Positions 34,733 to 46,029 of a DNA stretch of 64,000 nt are shown here, piece by piece. A program made the position numbers and the translations under genes. The DNA lies in the NCBI RefSeq assembly GCF_009730915.1, contig NC_052474.1, positions 8,343,501 to 8,407,500 on the forward strand. The letters run 5' to 3'. The DNA comes from Dioscorea cayenensis subsp. rotundata (lineage: Eukaryota; Streptophyta; Magnoliopsida; Dioscoreales; Dioscoreaceae). The notes beneath the pieces were generated by a model that saw only the letters and a program-made list of their open reading frames with translations, searched no databases and was not told the origin of the DNA. How positions within the stretch are numbered: position 1 is the stretch's first letter; each line of letters starts with the position of its first letter.

Positions 34733-37611
34733 ATGTCAAGTGATACCGTCGGTCAGAATGATGCAGATGGAAATGTCAATATTGCATTGAAAAGAGCTAA
34801 AATTAAGGGAAGCCAGCATCCTTACAGTTCACAATGGATGGATCATTGGATGCAATCAAGGAGCAACTCGACATCTCAAATTCGAAAAGGCTTCACTGTT
34901 CCTGGAACGGGAAATAATTCAGAGTTCAGAGAGGCGAAAATGTTAAGCATAGAAGTAATGAGAAGCAAGATCACTGAATATCGAGATGTTTGCCGTTCTG
35001 AACCTGGAAAGAAATATGTAAATTCAGATATCCACTCGGAGAAGGGAATTGCTGATGACAAGAAGATTTATAGTTTGAGGAATAATGAAGATGCTTCTGC
35101 AGATTGGAAAAAGTTCAGTGCATGTCATTTTCCAAGGTCAGAAAATATGAACTTCGAGGGGAATCACTTTCCTATGTTTGACATCAACCGTAAGATCGAG
35201 CACATCTTGTCCTCAAAGAAGAAATCTAAATGTGATACAGTGGCTATTAGAACAGCTGAATCCCAATTTTGGGATTGTGAATCTGTATTGGCTTCCCATG
35301 CAGTAAAATTTGCTTCGGAGGAGCATCGTTTTCAAATATGGAGTACAGCAGAAAGTACTGATCATGGGACAAGTTCCTCTAAGTCGGCAGAGGATTCTCC
35401 AAGTGATCATGTTGATCATTCTGGACCAGTTTTCAATTACCATAGACTCAACATGGCAGCTCCAATGTACACTAGTAAGCAAGTAAGCCCGTTAAGTTCT
35501 AGACCACCTTGTGATATAGTTAACAAGGAAACTTACCGCACCTTTTTGGAGTATGATCAATATAACAGTTGCAAGCGTTTGCCATTTCCGCCTTGCCTGC
35601 CTTCTGAAATGAAAGACGACAACCAAATGGAGGGTAGAAGTACATCTCAGTTTAAAAACAAAACAGTGCAATTACGAACAACTTGTTACCAAGATGGTAT
35701 CTCTTTCCCTATACTCATCCATGAACGTGATAAGGAAATTCTTTCTGATAGCAATAAAGTTTCGCCAAGTCTTGACTGTGAACCAGGGTTGATCAAATTC
35801 AGTGATTTTAGGAGTCCAAATCAGCATAAAATGCTGAAATTCTCGGATTCCACCCGGTATTTTCCTCTCATACAGAATATGGGAATCAACTTGTCTGGTG
35901 GAGGCAAAATAATCCAAGAGCCAATAAACTCTGCTGCTTCAAAAGAAGCCGCCTCTGTTGAAGCTATTGCGCTGTCTGCTATGTCACAGTCTCATGAAAG
36001 AAGACCGATGAGTTTGAAACTGCTGGAGAACTCAATCAGTAGTGAAGATCAAGATCGATCAGGCATTAATCCTAACACTGTCAAGAATCAGCTTGAGTCA
36101 TCAGTCAAAACCAAAAGGATTCACAGTGATGCAAGACAATCACCAGCACATACAGCAGGTAACAGTTATTTTCTTTGGCGTTGATTATTCTATCCATTTA
36201 AAGCTATGAAACTATTAATGAACTGAAATGTCAGTATATGCTTCAAATCCTCATTTCCTCTGGCTGTTTATATTGAAAAGTTTAGAGTAATAATAGTCTT
36301 CACTTAAGCATCAGTTCAAGGAATTGGGTGATCTAAATATTTAGGGGTTATGCTGTGGGTACATATACTAGATTTTAGAGGTGTCGCTCAGATCACAAGA
36401 AAGCTAAGCTATCAGTTGCTCATTGATTATGTGAATGTTCTTTATTGCAAGCATTATGTGATGTTACACAGAGTAGGTGTATGTTTTGATTGTGAAGGTG
36501 CATTCAACCTTAAAAATATGAAACAGTAAGAAGCTGTAGACAGAAAGCATTGTTCTTGTACTATTGTTTGCTGATAGAATTCTTGAAGAAGATTCTATTT
36601 TTCTCACCTGAGTTTCTGTAATTCATCTTTTGCAGGTGTAAATTCTTCAAGACCTCAAAAGGTACATGATATTCTGATCTTCCTAATTTGTCATACATTC
36701 TTATAGAACTATAAAAGGAGCAGAAAGGAAACAAGCTTCATAGAATCATACACCGTAGAAGTAGTAAGCAACCATAGAACAATGTGAAGAAAAAGCAATG
36801 AGCTAATATGCTTGATCTGTGCATATTGATCTAAAAAGCTTTTCACACTTTAGAAATTGAACATGTTTGTATATCAAATATCTTCTTCCCTGTTAACGTG
36901 TCTGTCTTCTCCTAGCAAACATATTCTCTGGTGAAGGAAGCAATAGTCAGACATGCGGAGAGTGATCTTCCACGAGTAAACCAACATCTCAAGGATTCAG
37001 AAATAAGAGAATCAAGCACCTCTAAAACAGAGAGCATGGATGAAGATCATATCCTATGCCATGTTGAAAAAATGGACAATTTAGAATCCACTCGACCTGT
37101 AGAAAGCTCATTTTGCCTAGAATCAAGCAACCGGTGGGTTAAGCGTCTCAGGCATGATCCTTCTGAGTATTTTGCCCATGGTACCAAGCGACTCAAAGTG
37201 GCCGATGCTTTGGGCACTGGAAAAGGATGTCCTCTGTACAACGGAGTACTGAATTGCAAAGGATCCAGCTCTGATTTGTCGCCTTCTAGTAAAGAACAGA
37301 ATGAGTCAGATAAGGCTGTAGTCTTAAAAGAAAAAGGAGAATGCTCTTCAAAAGAACATACAAAGGCAGTGAATTCTTGGGTTAGGAGATGGTGTTATAG
37401 CAGTCAGCAAACCACCACTCCTCAAGTGACCCAAACAGTACCTGTGCATACCAAAATGGGGGATACAAATACTATGCCTGAAAGAACCAAAGTGAAGCAA
37501 TTACCAAGCCTTGCAGCAATGGCATTGATGGGGAGATCAGTGAGTAGTTTTCGGCGTTGTGAATTTCAGCGGAGGGGATCTTCAGTTGTTTGGAACACAG
37601 AGCAGCCCTGA
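34733..37611 (+). CDS. PCH1/PCHL-like protein (At2g16365 family, phytochrome-B regulator type)
   Basis: Three coding exons join in frame: 34733-36158, 36636-36661 and 36916-37611, giving about 715 aa, mostly low-complexity and hydrophilic. Recognition rests on the C-terminal conserved blocks NRWVKRLRHDPS, GTKRLKVADA, SWVRRWCYS and LPSLAAMALMGRSVSSFRRC with RRGSSVVWNTE. In Arabidopsis the family includes At2g16365 (PCH1, labelled F-box in databases), which stabilises active phytochrome B in the nucleus (family knowledge). An N-terminal WMDHWMQSR-like block (about residues 36-44) is also present. No classical F-box is evident. The Lys/Arg-rich KRLRH and TKRLK segments could be nuclear-targeting. 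The start may lie further 5' (see the first-exon entry). Confidence 0.8.
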
Positions 37612-38815
37612 TTGCAACAAATGGTCGTTCTCAGAAAGCTCTAAAGCCAATAGCTGAATAGTGTACAATGAAGCTGAAAGTTCTCTCTCTTGCCAAGTCA
37701 ATAGAATAATTTTGCACTGGTACGCCTCATGCTCATATTTGGTTTCTCATTCTTAAGTCTTTTGTTGAACATTAGGATTGAGAATCTAGAGTCAAAATAT
37801 GGCTACTATTGCATGCATCTTATTGGAAACTTGAAACATGTGGTTTCAATACTGCAAGTTCTCTTCAAAGAATTTGTTAGGTATCCATTTCGATTGTGTC
37901 CAAACTCAATTGACTGGGTTCGATTTCAGAATTCAAGCTGCAAGTCAGAATTTACATGCCATATGCCAAGCCACCAGTGGAGGTTTTTGTTTCTAATAAT
38001 GCATTTGCAAGTTCCATTTCAAAACTAGTTCCATTGGAGACCTGAGGTACTTCTTGTATATCTCTTTTGCACTTAAGAATCAAGATACAGTTTGCATTGG
38101 TTCGATAAAAATCAATTATCTAGACCCCAAAAAAGGGTTGCTTGTAGCTAAAGATTCTTTTCATATTCATCAAGCATGAGCGAACCTTGGTTAGATGAGC
38201 TCCTGCAGAAATGGAATGTATCAGGTGTCAATATGTATATATTGTATATGCATGTCTTCTTTTCAGTGTTAAAATTTGATCCTTATTACCTCTGTACGCT
38301 TGACCTAATCATCGAAGATGGTTAGTTATATTTGTGGAATAAGCTTGACAACATCAGCAAAATTTTCCTCTAAGAAACCAATCTAAAGGGTGTCCTCTCC
38401 GTCAGATTTATCGCTCACAAGATTTTCTGGCTTCCGTTTCTATATGTTGCTAGGTTGGAATTGCTCAAAGAAGAATCCTCATGACTTGCATTTCGGTCTT
38501 GACTGCTTGTATTCCAATTTCTTCTTGTCAATTTACAGGGTAAGTTTGTATGTTATATACGCATGATTTGGATTAGACTATAGTTTGTCATCTTGCCTTT
38601 GCTAGGGAGACAATTTAATTTCAGGAAGGATTAATCAAACACAGACTTGCATGCATTATTTCAAGGAATTCTCAAAATTGACCATTTCTAAGATATTAGT
38701 GATTTGTTGTGATGAATGATGTTAATTTCTCCAAAACTTAGAACAAGTAGCAGTAAACAATGTAAAACTTTGGTGAGAGTGTACTGAACAAAATAGACAT
38801 CAGTCGTTTGAACAT
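37612..38815. other. 3' UTR of the PCH1-like gene and intergenic DNA
   Basis: The first part is presumably the 3' UTR. An ORF at 37729-38028 has no recognisable family and lies in it. The two neighbouring genes converge here. Confidence 0.5.
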
Positions 38816-40063
38816 TTACTTGCCGCAGACTACCATTCCATCTTCAACATGGCAACTTGCTTGCTCAAGAGCAGACCTGAAGAACCCGCCTCCGTCCACT
38901 CTTGAATCCATTGATGGTGGTGAGAACTGTGAGATGATGTCTCGAAGTGTCACAACGGCCTCTGGTTCGCCTGAATCCTTAATTAGGATGGTGCAGTCAC
39001 TCTTGGATGAAACAACATTTTCCATTGCTTGCTTCAGAGTGTCAGACTTCTTGTTTGTTATCCATACATTAATAGGAGGACTGAAATTGAAGTTTCTTAC
39101 CATTGTTGGGGGATCAGTTTTCTCTCTGTATGATGAGATGAATTGTCCGACAGTGAAGCTTCTGCAAGTATTTCACATCATCCAAGTCAAGTTACATTCA
39201 TCGATCCCTTTAATCAATAATCAAAGCATAGGAAGGTGAGGATTAAACTTACTTTCTGTTCTCAAAGAAGCTATCATCATCAAGAAGAAGGTGAATGTCA
39301 CTGCATCTCAAGTTTCCAATTAGCTTTTCAGCTTTTCGATCGATAACCGGGGCTCTATCAAGTTGTTTCTCCCATAGGACATGTAGAGCATCTGCTAGTG
39401 TTTGGTCTGCGTACACACAAACAATGCCTGCATTTGCAAACCTGAGGTATAACACAGACGAGACTTAGTTTACTGAATTATCTGCTTTTCTGCAATTATA
39501 TTTCAAACAAAAGTTATTTTCTTTTCTGCATGATAATGAATTAAGTTTCTATTGCAATCTAAATCACTAGAGTTCCTAATGAACTTTACTGCATAAATTA
39601 ATTCCGTCGCATATAAAGAACATGAACATCTGAAATAAAAGTTATGCTCTATAATCTCTACATACCGAAATTCAGATAATGCTTTGTCTGATATTTGATC
39701 AAACCATTCTAGTCCACTAGACTTGAGAAGTAACTCCACCACTGCATACTATGCAAATACTGACTTCTTAGATTTTCCATAGGAAAAAATATGACACAAA
39801 TATATGCATGCATAAACTAAAAAAATTACCTGAGTGACAAAACCAACTACACAAGAGTTGGAAGATTCAACAACTGGTGCTACTCTAACTCTATGATGTT
39901 TAGCAAAGAGCAGTTGCACATGAAAAAGAGTATCATCGGAGCGAACCGGAAAAAATGGTTCCCATAAGAAAGATTTAGCAAGCTCTCCAATCTATTTTTC
40001 AGATTAGTTTAACAATCATATCATCAATGTAGTTAAACATTCAAAAGAACACTCTTGAATCGC

Positions 40064-40095
<32 letters not shown>

Positions 40096-40730
40096 CTTTG
40101 TTTTCCCAATTTGGGGACTCTGCTCCAATGTTTTGAGAAATCCACAATTACAGCTTCCTGATGCAAGCTTATCTTTCTCAAACTCCTACCAAAAATTTAA
40201 CACAAATTAGGATCAGATTATGCAAGAAAGCAAGTGATTAATTACCTCAAGAGACCACAAGACCATGCTGGAGAAGTCAATGAATCCAATGTCTCTATCC
40301 AAGAACTTCCCAAGATCAGACTTCACATCATCCACAATTGGAGCACCAGAAACCTTCTTATTGTACAACAAAGTGATCACATCTTGTACATAGTCATCTG
40401 GTTTTATCTCCAGAATCAAGTCTACATAATACACCCAATAATTAATCAAGACATTGAAATCTAAAGTTCCAAATGTGAATATGATAAATCATGACATTCA
40501 GCACAGAGAGAGAGAGAGAGAGGGACCAGTGGGGCTGTTGATGCCAGGTAAAGAGCTTATAGGAATGTGATTGAGAAAGGACTGAAGAGCAGAGGAAGGG
40601 TCTTTTTTTGGTTCATGTTGATCTTTATCTCCTTCTATGCTTGTGTTGCTAATGAACCTCTTGTTCTTTTTCGGCAATCCATTGCAGTAGGCTCCTCCAT
40701 GGCCACCTTCTCCACCTGCCTCAAATCCAT
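38816..40730 (-). CDS. SnRK1 gamma-like CBS-domain protein (At1g69800 type)
   Basis: Eight exons on the minus strand with consistent phases: about 40527-40730, 40246-40421, 40096-40185, 39830-39991, 39666-39748, 39253-39441 and 38816-39161. (The last is one long terminal exon, so seven exons are directly supported.) CBS repeats: DLILEIKPDDYVQDVITLLY with SGAPIVDD; PFFPVRSDDTLFHVQLL with VGFVTQ; VYADQTLADALHVLW with APVIDR; and KKSDTLKQAMENVV with VTLRDIISQF. The end, GGGFFRSALEQASCHVEDG, matches the At1g69800 family. CBS pairs bind adenosine nucleotides and act as regulatory subunits of SNF1-related kinases (family knowledge). Problem: the only good ATG (40730) reads MDLRQVEKVAMEEP and runs into a stop. 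The frame that joins the rest (KKDPSSALQSFLNHIPISS) has no ATG. A net 2-bp difference near 40678 accounts for it (see findings). Confidence 0.85.
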
Positions 40731-41335
40731 TGCTCTCTTTCTGATTAAACTTCTCCTTGATTAAATCTTGAATGAAAAACTAATACTAAAGATTGTTGCG
40801 TTTCTCTGTCGTTACTGTTTATTAGGTTGAGATTAGGGGATGAACTGGTGGTCTGGCCACGTGGCAGAATATAAACATACCACGTGTGGGAAAAAAAAGG
40901 TGACGTGGAGATCTTCTATTGCATGATGAGTGAAACAAATGGCACGAAAAACTAGGGAAAAACACATGGCGGAAAACGGTTGTTGCAATGGAACAGTAGT
41001 AAATACTCCAGTCTTGTTTTTTAACTTGTCTCATTCTTATGGTTTTTGCTTTTCTATCAAGGAAATTTGTGAAAAAAAAAAAACTACTCATAATTGTGAT
41101 TAATAGGTCCTGAGTTTAAGCTTTTTATATTATAATTTAATTTTTTAAGTTCTGTTATAGGAGTTCTGTGTAAGAAATACCTCTTGTCCTACCCTCTAAA
41201 AAAGACTCGCTTGTTCTTTGTTTTGTCATCAACATTATTCAAAAAAAAATTTATAAAACATTAAATATTTTTTTATAAAAATTTTAGCCTTTACATTAAT
41301 GTACTTTTACGACTTCCAATAAATTAGATTCAGCG
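40473..41335. repeat. Segmental duplication, copy 1 (CBS exon 1 and promoter)
   Basis: This interval recurs in the same orientation as 46449-46663, 53551-53700 and 54567-55045, after removing a hAT and a hAT-like MITE. It starts at ATGTGAATATGATAAATCAT in both copies and is moderately diverged. Confidence 0.9.
40858..40886 (-). promoter_or_regulatory. Two G-boxes (CACGTG) upstream of the CBS gene
   Basis: CACGTG at 40858-40863 and 40881-40886, 23 bp apart, about 130-155 bp upstream of the ATG; TGACGTGG follows at 40901. In the duplicated copy of this promoter (about 54590) the first site is CATGTG and the second is absent. bZIP/bHLH binding is the known role of such sites; activity here is inferred. 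Confidence 0.5.
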
Positions 41336-41499
41336 ATTTTCGTAGTTTTTTTAATGTATATACATACTTTGTAAATTTTTTCCCTTAAATTTTTTTATTT
41401 TTAAAAAGTGGCTTTATTTATTTTTACTTTTTATTTTAAAGAAAGAAATGTTCCGTTTACCCAAAAACAACTCTGAACAATAAAACTAACACCAACTCA

Positions 41500-43080
41500 T
41501 ATAAACTTAAAACATTAAATGGCAACATATCCTTGATAATAAAGTGATACAAATAATAAATGAAAAAAAAATAAACAGTAACATATGCAGATAATAAACT
41601 CAAAACATTAAACAACAACAGATACAGTTATTCTTCAACTTTCTTCGCAATATCACTGATCATAGGGAGGCGGTGGCGAGTTATCATGGTGACCAGCTTC
41701 ATTTCCTTTAAAATTAAAAATAATAATAATAAATATATATTTCATAGAACAAAAATTAAGAACTGGAAGCAAAAAAACAAAAACAAAAAAAAAACAAAAC
41801 AAAAAAAAACTTCAGTATTAAAAACAAATTTCTTCAAATAATCATTGAGACATATAAGCCTGAAATTACACCATTAAGATCTCCTTTTTGGTTAATTTGC
41901 TAGTAGCTAGGAAGTACGGTATGCTGGTGCTAACACCTACAATAAAAACCAGTGTTTTCAGACCAGGACCGGACCGGACCGGGCGGTCGGACCGGGTTGA
42001 CCCGGACCCGGCCTTAAAACCGGTCCGGTTCAATATATAAAACCGGATTTTGATAAAACCGAGGGTTGAACCGGCAACCCGGACGATCGAACCCGGTGAC
42101 GGTGACTCGGCCGGATCATCAACCCGGGTTTGCACCAATTTTTTTTTTAATTCTTATTTTATTTTTATAATATATTAATGTTTGGGGGTTATAATATAAA
42201 ATTATAAAACTAAGGAAGGGAGAGACCAAAGGAATATTTTTATCTTAATTTTTTAATGAATTTTTTTAGTTGTGTATTTCCTTGTGAATATTTTTTTATG
42301 CTTCTCAATTAATCTTTATATTAGTTTATTATTATGTTATTGGGTGTATTTTTACATTTTTTTAATGTGGTGTACTTCAATATTTATTTATATAAAAATA
42401 CTCACTTAAATTTTTTTAAAAAAATCATGTTTTTTTATTTTTTTATTTTTTTATTCTTCAATATTTAATTTTTTTAATTATATATAACTAAAAATTATAT
42501 TATTTTTAATAAAAATTATTGACCCCGATTCAACCCTGACCCCTATCCTTCTCAGGGTCGATAGCCGGTCCGAGTCTGAAAACCTTGATAAAAACATCCT
42601 CCATCAAATCGGTAAACAATATGCCATTGCCCTCGCGAGGAATATTCCCTGTACATATATACAAGTAAGTTAAGATAATTGTAGTTAGAAATTGTGAACA
42701 TCAAAATGTGTCGGGCCCAAATGTTTGGCCCAAACAATATAAACAATGATATAGAATAAAACAAATATATAAAAAAAAGGTCGCGAATGTTATGATGACC
42801 CTTTTGAAATTTATTTCTAAAAGCAACGCATCACAAATATAAACACCCAAATAGATCAAACTCCCGGTCAAAATCTTAAAAGCGATTAACCAACTAAATT
42901 TGCTCTGGCCTCAAGTTTCTGCATTACGCCCACCATCTATGGACGAAGAAAGGTTGGAGACGGATCAAGAGGGAACGGCCTGGCGTTACTGCCCTCCCTT
43001 TCTTATAAGAAATAAAAAAGACAAAGTAAAATTCTCATATGCCCTGGTTGTCGGCCATGATGGTTCTCCGTTCCTGGACA
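41500..43080 (-). pseudogene. Unrecognised four-TM membrane protein gene, copy A (broken)
   Basis: Minus-strand exons homologous to copies B and C: last exon at about 41648-41700 (GNEAGHHDN followed by SPPPPYDQ and stop), exon 2 at about 41830-41949 continuing at 42588-42650, exon 1 at about 42690-42945. Exon 2 is split by a 638-bp hAT-like MITE. The start codon is ATA rather than ATG and exon 1 has a 13-15 bp insertion and frame changes. Upstream DNA to 43080 matches that of copy B. Confidence 0.65.
41950..42587. mobile_element. hAT-like MITE with CCGG-rich ends (member 1), 8-bp TSD
   Basis: Ends CAGTGTTTTCAGACC (left) and, inverted on the right, CAAGGTTTTCAGACTCGG. Target duplication ATAAAAAC is perfect at 41942-41949 and 42588-42595. 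The first 180 bp and last 60 bp are full of ACCGG/CCGGG motifs; the core is AT-rich. Same family as 53701-54566. No transposase. Confidence 0.85.
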
Positions 43081-43124
43081 CCACATGAAAAAATACTGAT
43101 ACAAGACGATACATGAAAAAAAAC

Positions 43125-43377
43125 ACCTATATCCGAATTAAAATAAAATAATATGACTCACACTAGATTAGTATGTATTGATTGACTAACCCAAAATCTT
43201 ATTAAGTCTGTACTGACTGACTAACCCACACTAAACCAGTCTGTATTGCAGGTGGCCCAAGCCATAAGCCCACCACTGATCGTATTCAAAGTCATCTCAA
43301 CAATTTCCAACTAGATTTATACTAAATGAGCTTTATATATATGCAAGTAGAATTACTTGTGGAGGGCGACTCCATTA
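43125..43377 (+). repeat. Left arm of a 250-bp inverted repeat
   Basis: Begins ACCTATATCCGAATTA and ends GGAGGGCGACTCCATTA. It pairs with 45698-45948 read on the other strand, with good similarity along the full length (for example AAGCCCACCACTGATC in both). Together they bracket 2.3 kb containing a CACTA fragment and membrane-gene copy B. Confidence 0.8.
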
Positions 43378-44214
43378 TGTTTACAAAGGTGCGCAAGCCA
43401 TTGCTTAGATGTAGCATATCAAGCAAACATTCTATGCGAACATTCCATAGATCATACAAGATTTTTAAAAACTATTTAACCAAATCTTAATGTGAAAGCA
43501 CATCTTATGCTTATCTTGACTACCATCTCAACAACTCCATGAAAGACTATTTTAGAAGATGATTGGAACACCCATGTTGTTAATGCAAATCTAGCACTTC
43601 ATAGCACTAAACATCAAATATATTCTAAAAGAGAAACTTTATCTATTATTATTATTTGGCAACAGCTATTGTAGTAATAGATGGCACCAGGATGGAAAGA
43701 AATGGAAACTAAATTGAATTGGATAATGCACAATGAAAACAATTGAGACCAAAACCAGGGTAAGTGTTTGCTCGTACTGGGTTATGTTCTCTACTGTTCC
43801 TTATTGTTGTTTTAATCATGATGCAATTAATATGAATCCTTTTCATTGTTGCAAGTTCAAAGTTAGATTTTCATCAGCCCTCACAACCACACTACTATGC
43901 ATTTGATAATTATGTTTTACACATTCACTCTTGCAAGGTTTGTAAGATTTCTTGAATATGCTCATGCATGATTTTCTTGTACAGGAAGCTATCAAGGAGT
44001 TAATGGTGAGCAATAATACCAAGATGGTCTCAGTCCATGCTAGTTAGCAGATTTCTCTATGTTTCATTTGTTCATAAAAGGGATAGACAATACTATTTTG
44101 TAATGAATCTATACCATTTCTTATTGTGCTTGTTTTAATTCATGACTTATGAAAACTTTTGTTATGTGTCTTTTGATTTGATCAATAAAATTATTTTTAA
44201 ATATTGTTATTTAT
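43378..44214 (+). other. Probable 3' gene part of a CACTA element
   Basis: An exon-like piece follows an acceptor (TTCTTGTACAG/GAAGC at about 43984), coding EAIKELMVSNNTKMVSV to a TAG near 44046. AATAAA-like signals and AT-rich DNA follow, leading straight into CACTA subterminal repeats. It could be the last exon of a CACTA-encoded protein; not confirmed. Confidence 0.35.
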
Positions 44215-44893
44215 CATTTTTGTTTTTATCTATTACCAGGTGAAAAATATTATAAATTATATAATATGCACAAATTATATAGATATAATGATGATATTAT
44301 CTATCAGTCAAAAGATGTCAATTTATTTATAGATTTACTGACCAACATATCCGTCACTAAAACCTTCAAAAATTTATTTTAAAATAGAGATATAATGATG
44401 GAAGCTCCAACATTATACATATACTGATGGCATCATCCATCACTTTAGAATTTGATCTAAAAATGAAAATATAGTGACGAAAACTTTCGTCATTATAAAT
44501 ATAATAAGCATCATCCGTTAGTAAAACTTTTAAAAATTTCATCACTATAGATATTCTGACGGTATTATCCGTCAATAAAAACTTCTAAAAATTTCATCAC
44601 TATTGATGTAATGACGGTATTATCCATTAGTAAAAAAATTTTTATAATTGATTTAAGAGTAAGGATTAAGTGACAGACGTCTCCGTCAATATAGGTTATA
44701 GTTACAAACTCTATATTGTCACTATATCCTAATAGGATATTGACATAGTTTTTTTGTCAATAAAAGCCTATAGCGTCGAGGGATAACTTGACGAAAATTT
44801 TACTGTTGCAATAGGGTTCATGGCCGTCGAGTATATCATAAATAGAGGTTTTAGTGATGGATTTTTGACAGTCACTATATAACAATTTTTTTA
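44215..44893. mobile_element. CACTA (En/Spm) element end with subterminal repeats
   Basis: Repeated, partly inverted motifs of the kind TCCGTCA(C/T)/GTGACGGA and ATTTCATCACTAT occur about every 50-100 bp. The right end, read inward on the minus strand, is CACTATAAAAAAATTGTT. It abuts membrane-gene copy B exon 2. The opposite terminus is not found, so the element is probably truncated or rearranged. Confidence 0.7.
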
Positions 44894-45480
44894 TAGTGAA
44901 TTAGTTGATTTGCTAGTGGCTAGGAAGTAAAGTATGCCGGTGCTAAGAGCTACAATAAAACATCCTCCAACAAATCTATAAACAATATGCAATCGCCCTC
45001 AACAAGGAATATTCACTATATATATAAGTGAAGATAACTGTAGTTAGAAATTGTGAACATCAAAAAAATTTTACCTATGTCGGGACCCAAAAATCGTTTG
45101 GCCCAGACAATACGAACAAACATATAGGATGAAACAGATAAAAAAAAAGCACCCAATGATATGATGACCCTCTTGAGATTTATTTTCAAAAGCAATGTAT
45201 CGCAAATATAAGCACCAGATCAAACTCTGGGCCAAAATCTTAAAAGCGGTTAACCAGCTAAATTTGCTCTGGCCATTACGCCCACCATCCATGGATGAAG
45301 AAGGTTGGAGATGGATTTAGAGGGGGATGAATATGAGGTTGGAGATGGATCGAGAGGGAGATGAATATGGCCTGGCGTTACTGCCCTCCCTTTCTTATAG
45401 GAAATAAAAAAGGCAAAGTAAAATTCTCATAAACCCTGCTGGTTGTCAGCCATGTTGGTTCTCTGTTACTGGACCTTATC
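44894..45480 (-). pseudogene. Unrecognised four-TM membrane protein gene, copy B (truncated)
   Basis: Exon 1 (about 45071-45292) is open from ATG: MDGGRNGQSKFSWLTAFKIL, then LIWCLYLRYIAF and a second hydrophobic run HHIIGCFFFICFILYVCSY. It ends near a GTAAAA donor. Exon 2 (RLHIVYRFVGGCFIVALS, then TGILYFLATSKST) is cut off by the CACTA end at 44893. Exon 3 is absent. Upstream sequence to 45480 matches that of copy A. Confidence 0.65.
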
Positions 45481-45667
45481 ACCATTTTGGAAACTTTTTT
45501 GCACTATCAAAAATTTAAATTTAGAGAGATGCGTATTAGGAAATAAAAATGATAGTTAAATTCTCATAAGCCCTGCTGGTTGTTGGTCTCCCTATCGCAG
45601 ATTAGCTTATCACCATTTTGGAAACTTTTCTGCACTACCAAAAATTTAAATTAAGAGAGATGTGTAT
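45478..45667. repeat. Direct repeat of about 60 bp, 130 bp apart
   Basis: ATCACCATTTTGGAAACTTT opens both copies (45478 and 45608), followed by GCACTA(T/C)CAAAAATTTAAATT and AGAGAGATG(C/T)GTAT. They lie between copy B's upstream region and the right inverted-repeat arm. Confidence 0.8.
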
Positions 45668-45697
45668 CAGGGATGCTTGCGTGAAATGCTAGAAATT

Positions 45698-45948
45698 TAA
45701 TGGAGTCGCCCTCCGCGAGAAACTTTACCTTCATATATATAAAGTTAATTTAGGATAAGTCTAGTTGGAAATTGTTAAGATGCCTTTGAATATGATCAGT
45801 GGTGGGCTTATAGCTTGGGCCCCCACAATACAGACTGATCTAGTGTGGATCAATCAATCAGTATAAAGTGATCCAGTGTAGGTCAGTCAGTTAGTACATA
45901 CTGATTGAGTGTGGGTCATATTATTTTATTTTAATTCGGATATAGGTA
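45698..45948 (-). repeat. Right arm of the 250-bp inverted repeat
   Basis: Inverse complement of 43125-43377. The outer end reads TAATTCGGATATAGGT. The four bases AAAC flank both outer ends, too short and A-rich to prove a target duplication. Confidence 0.8.
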
Positions 45949-46029
45949 AACTCAAAACATGAAACAAAGATATAGATAATAAACTCAAAACATTAAACAA
46001 CAACATATACAAATAATAAACTCAAAACA

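Noticed and set aside
40567..40764. Plus-strand ORF ending SIALFLIKLLLD, with a twin at 53355-53621
   Set aside because: Antisense of the CBS gene's first exon; the twin exists only because that exon is duplicated.
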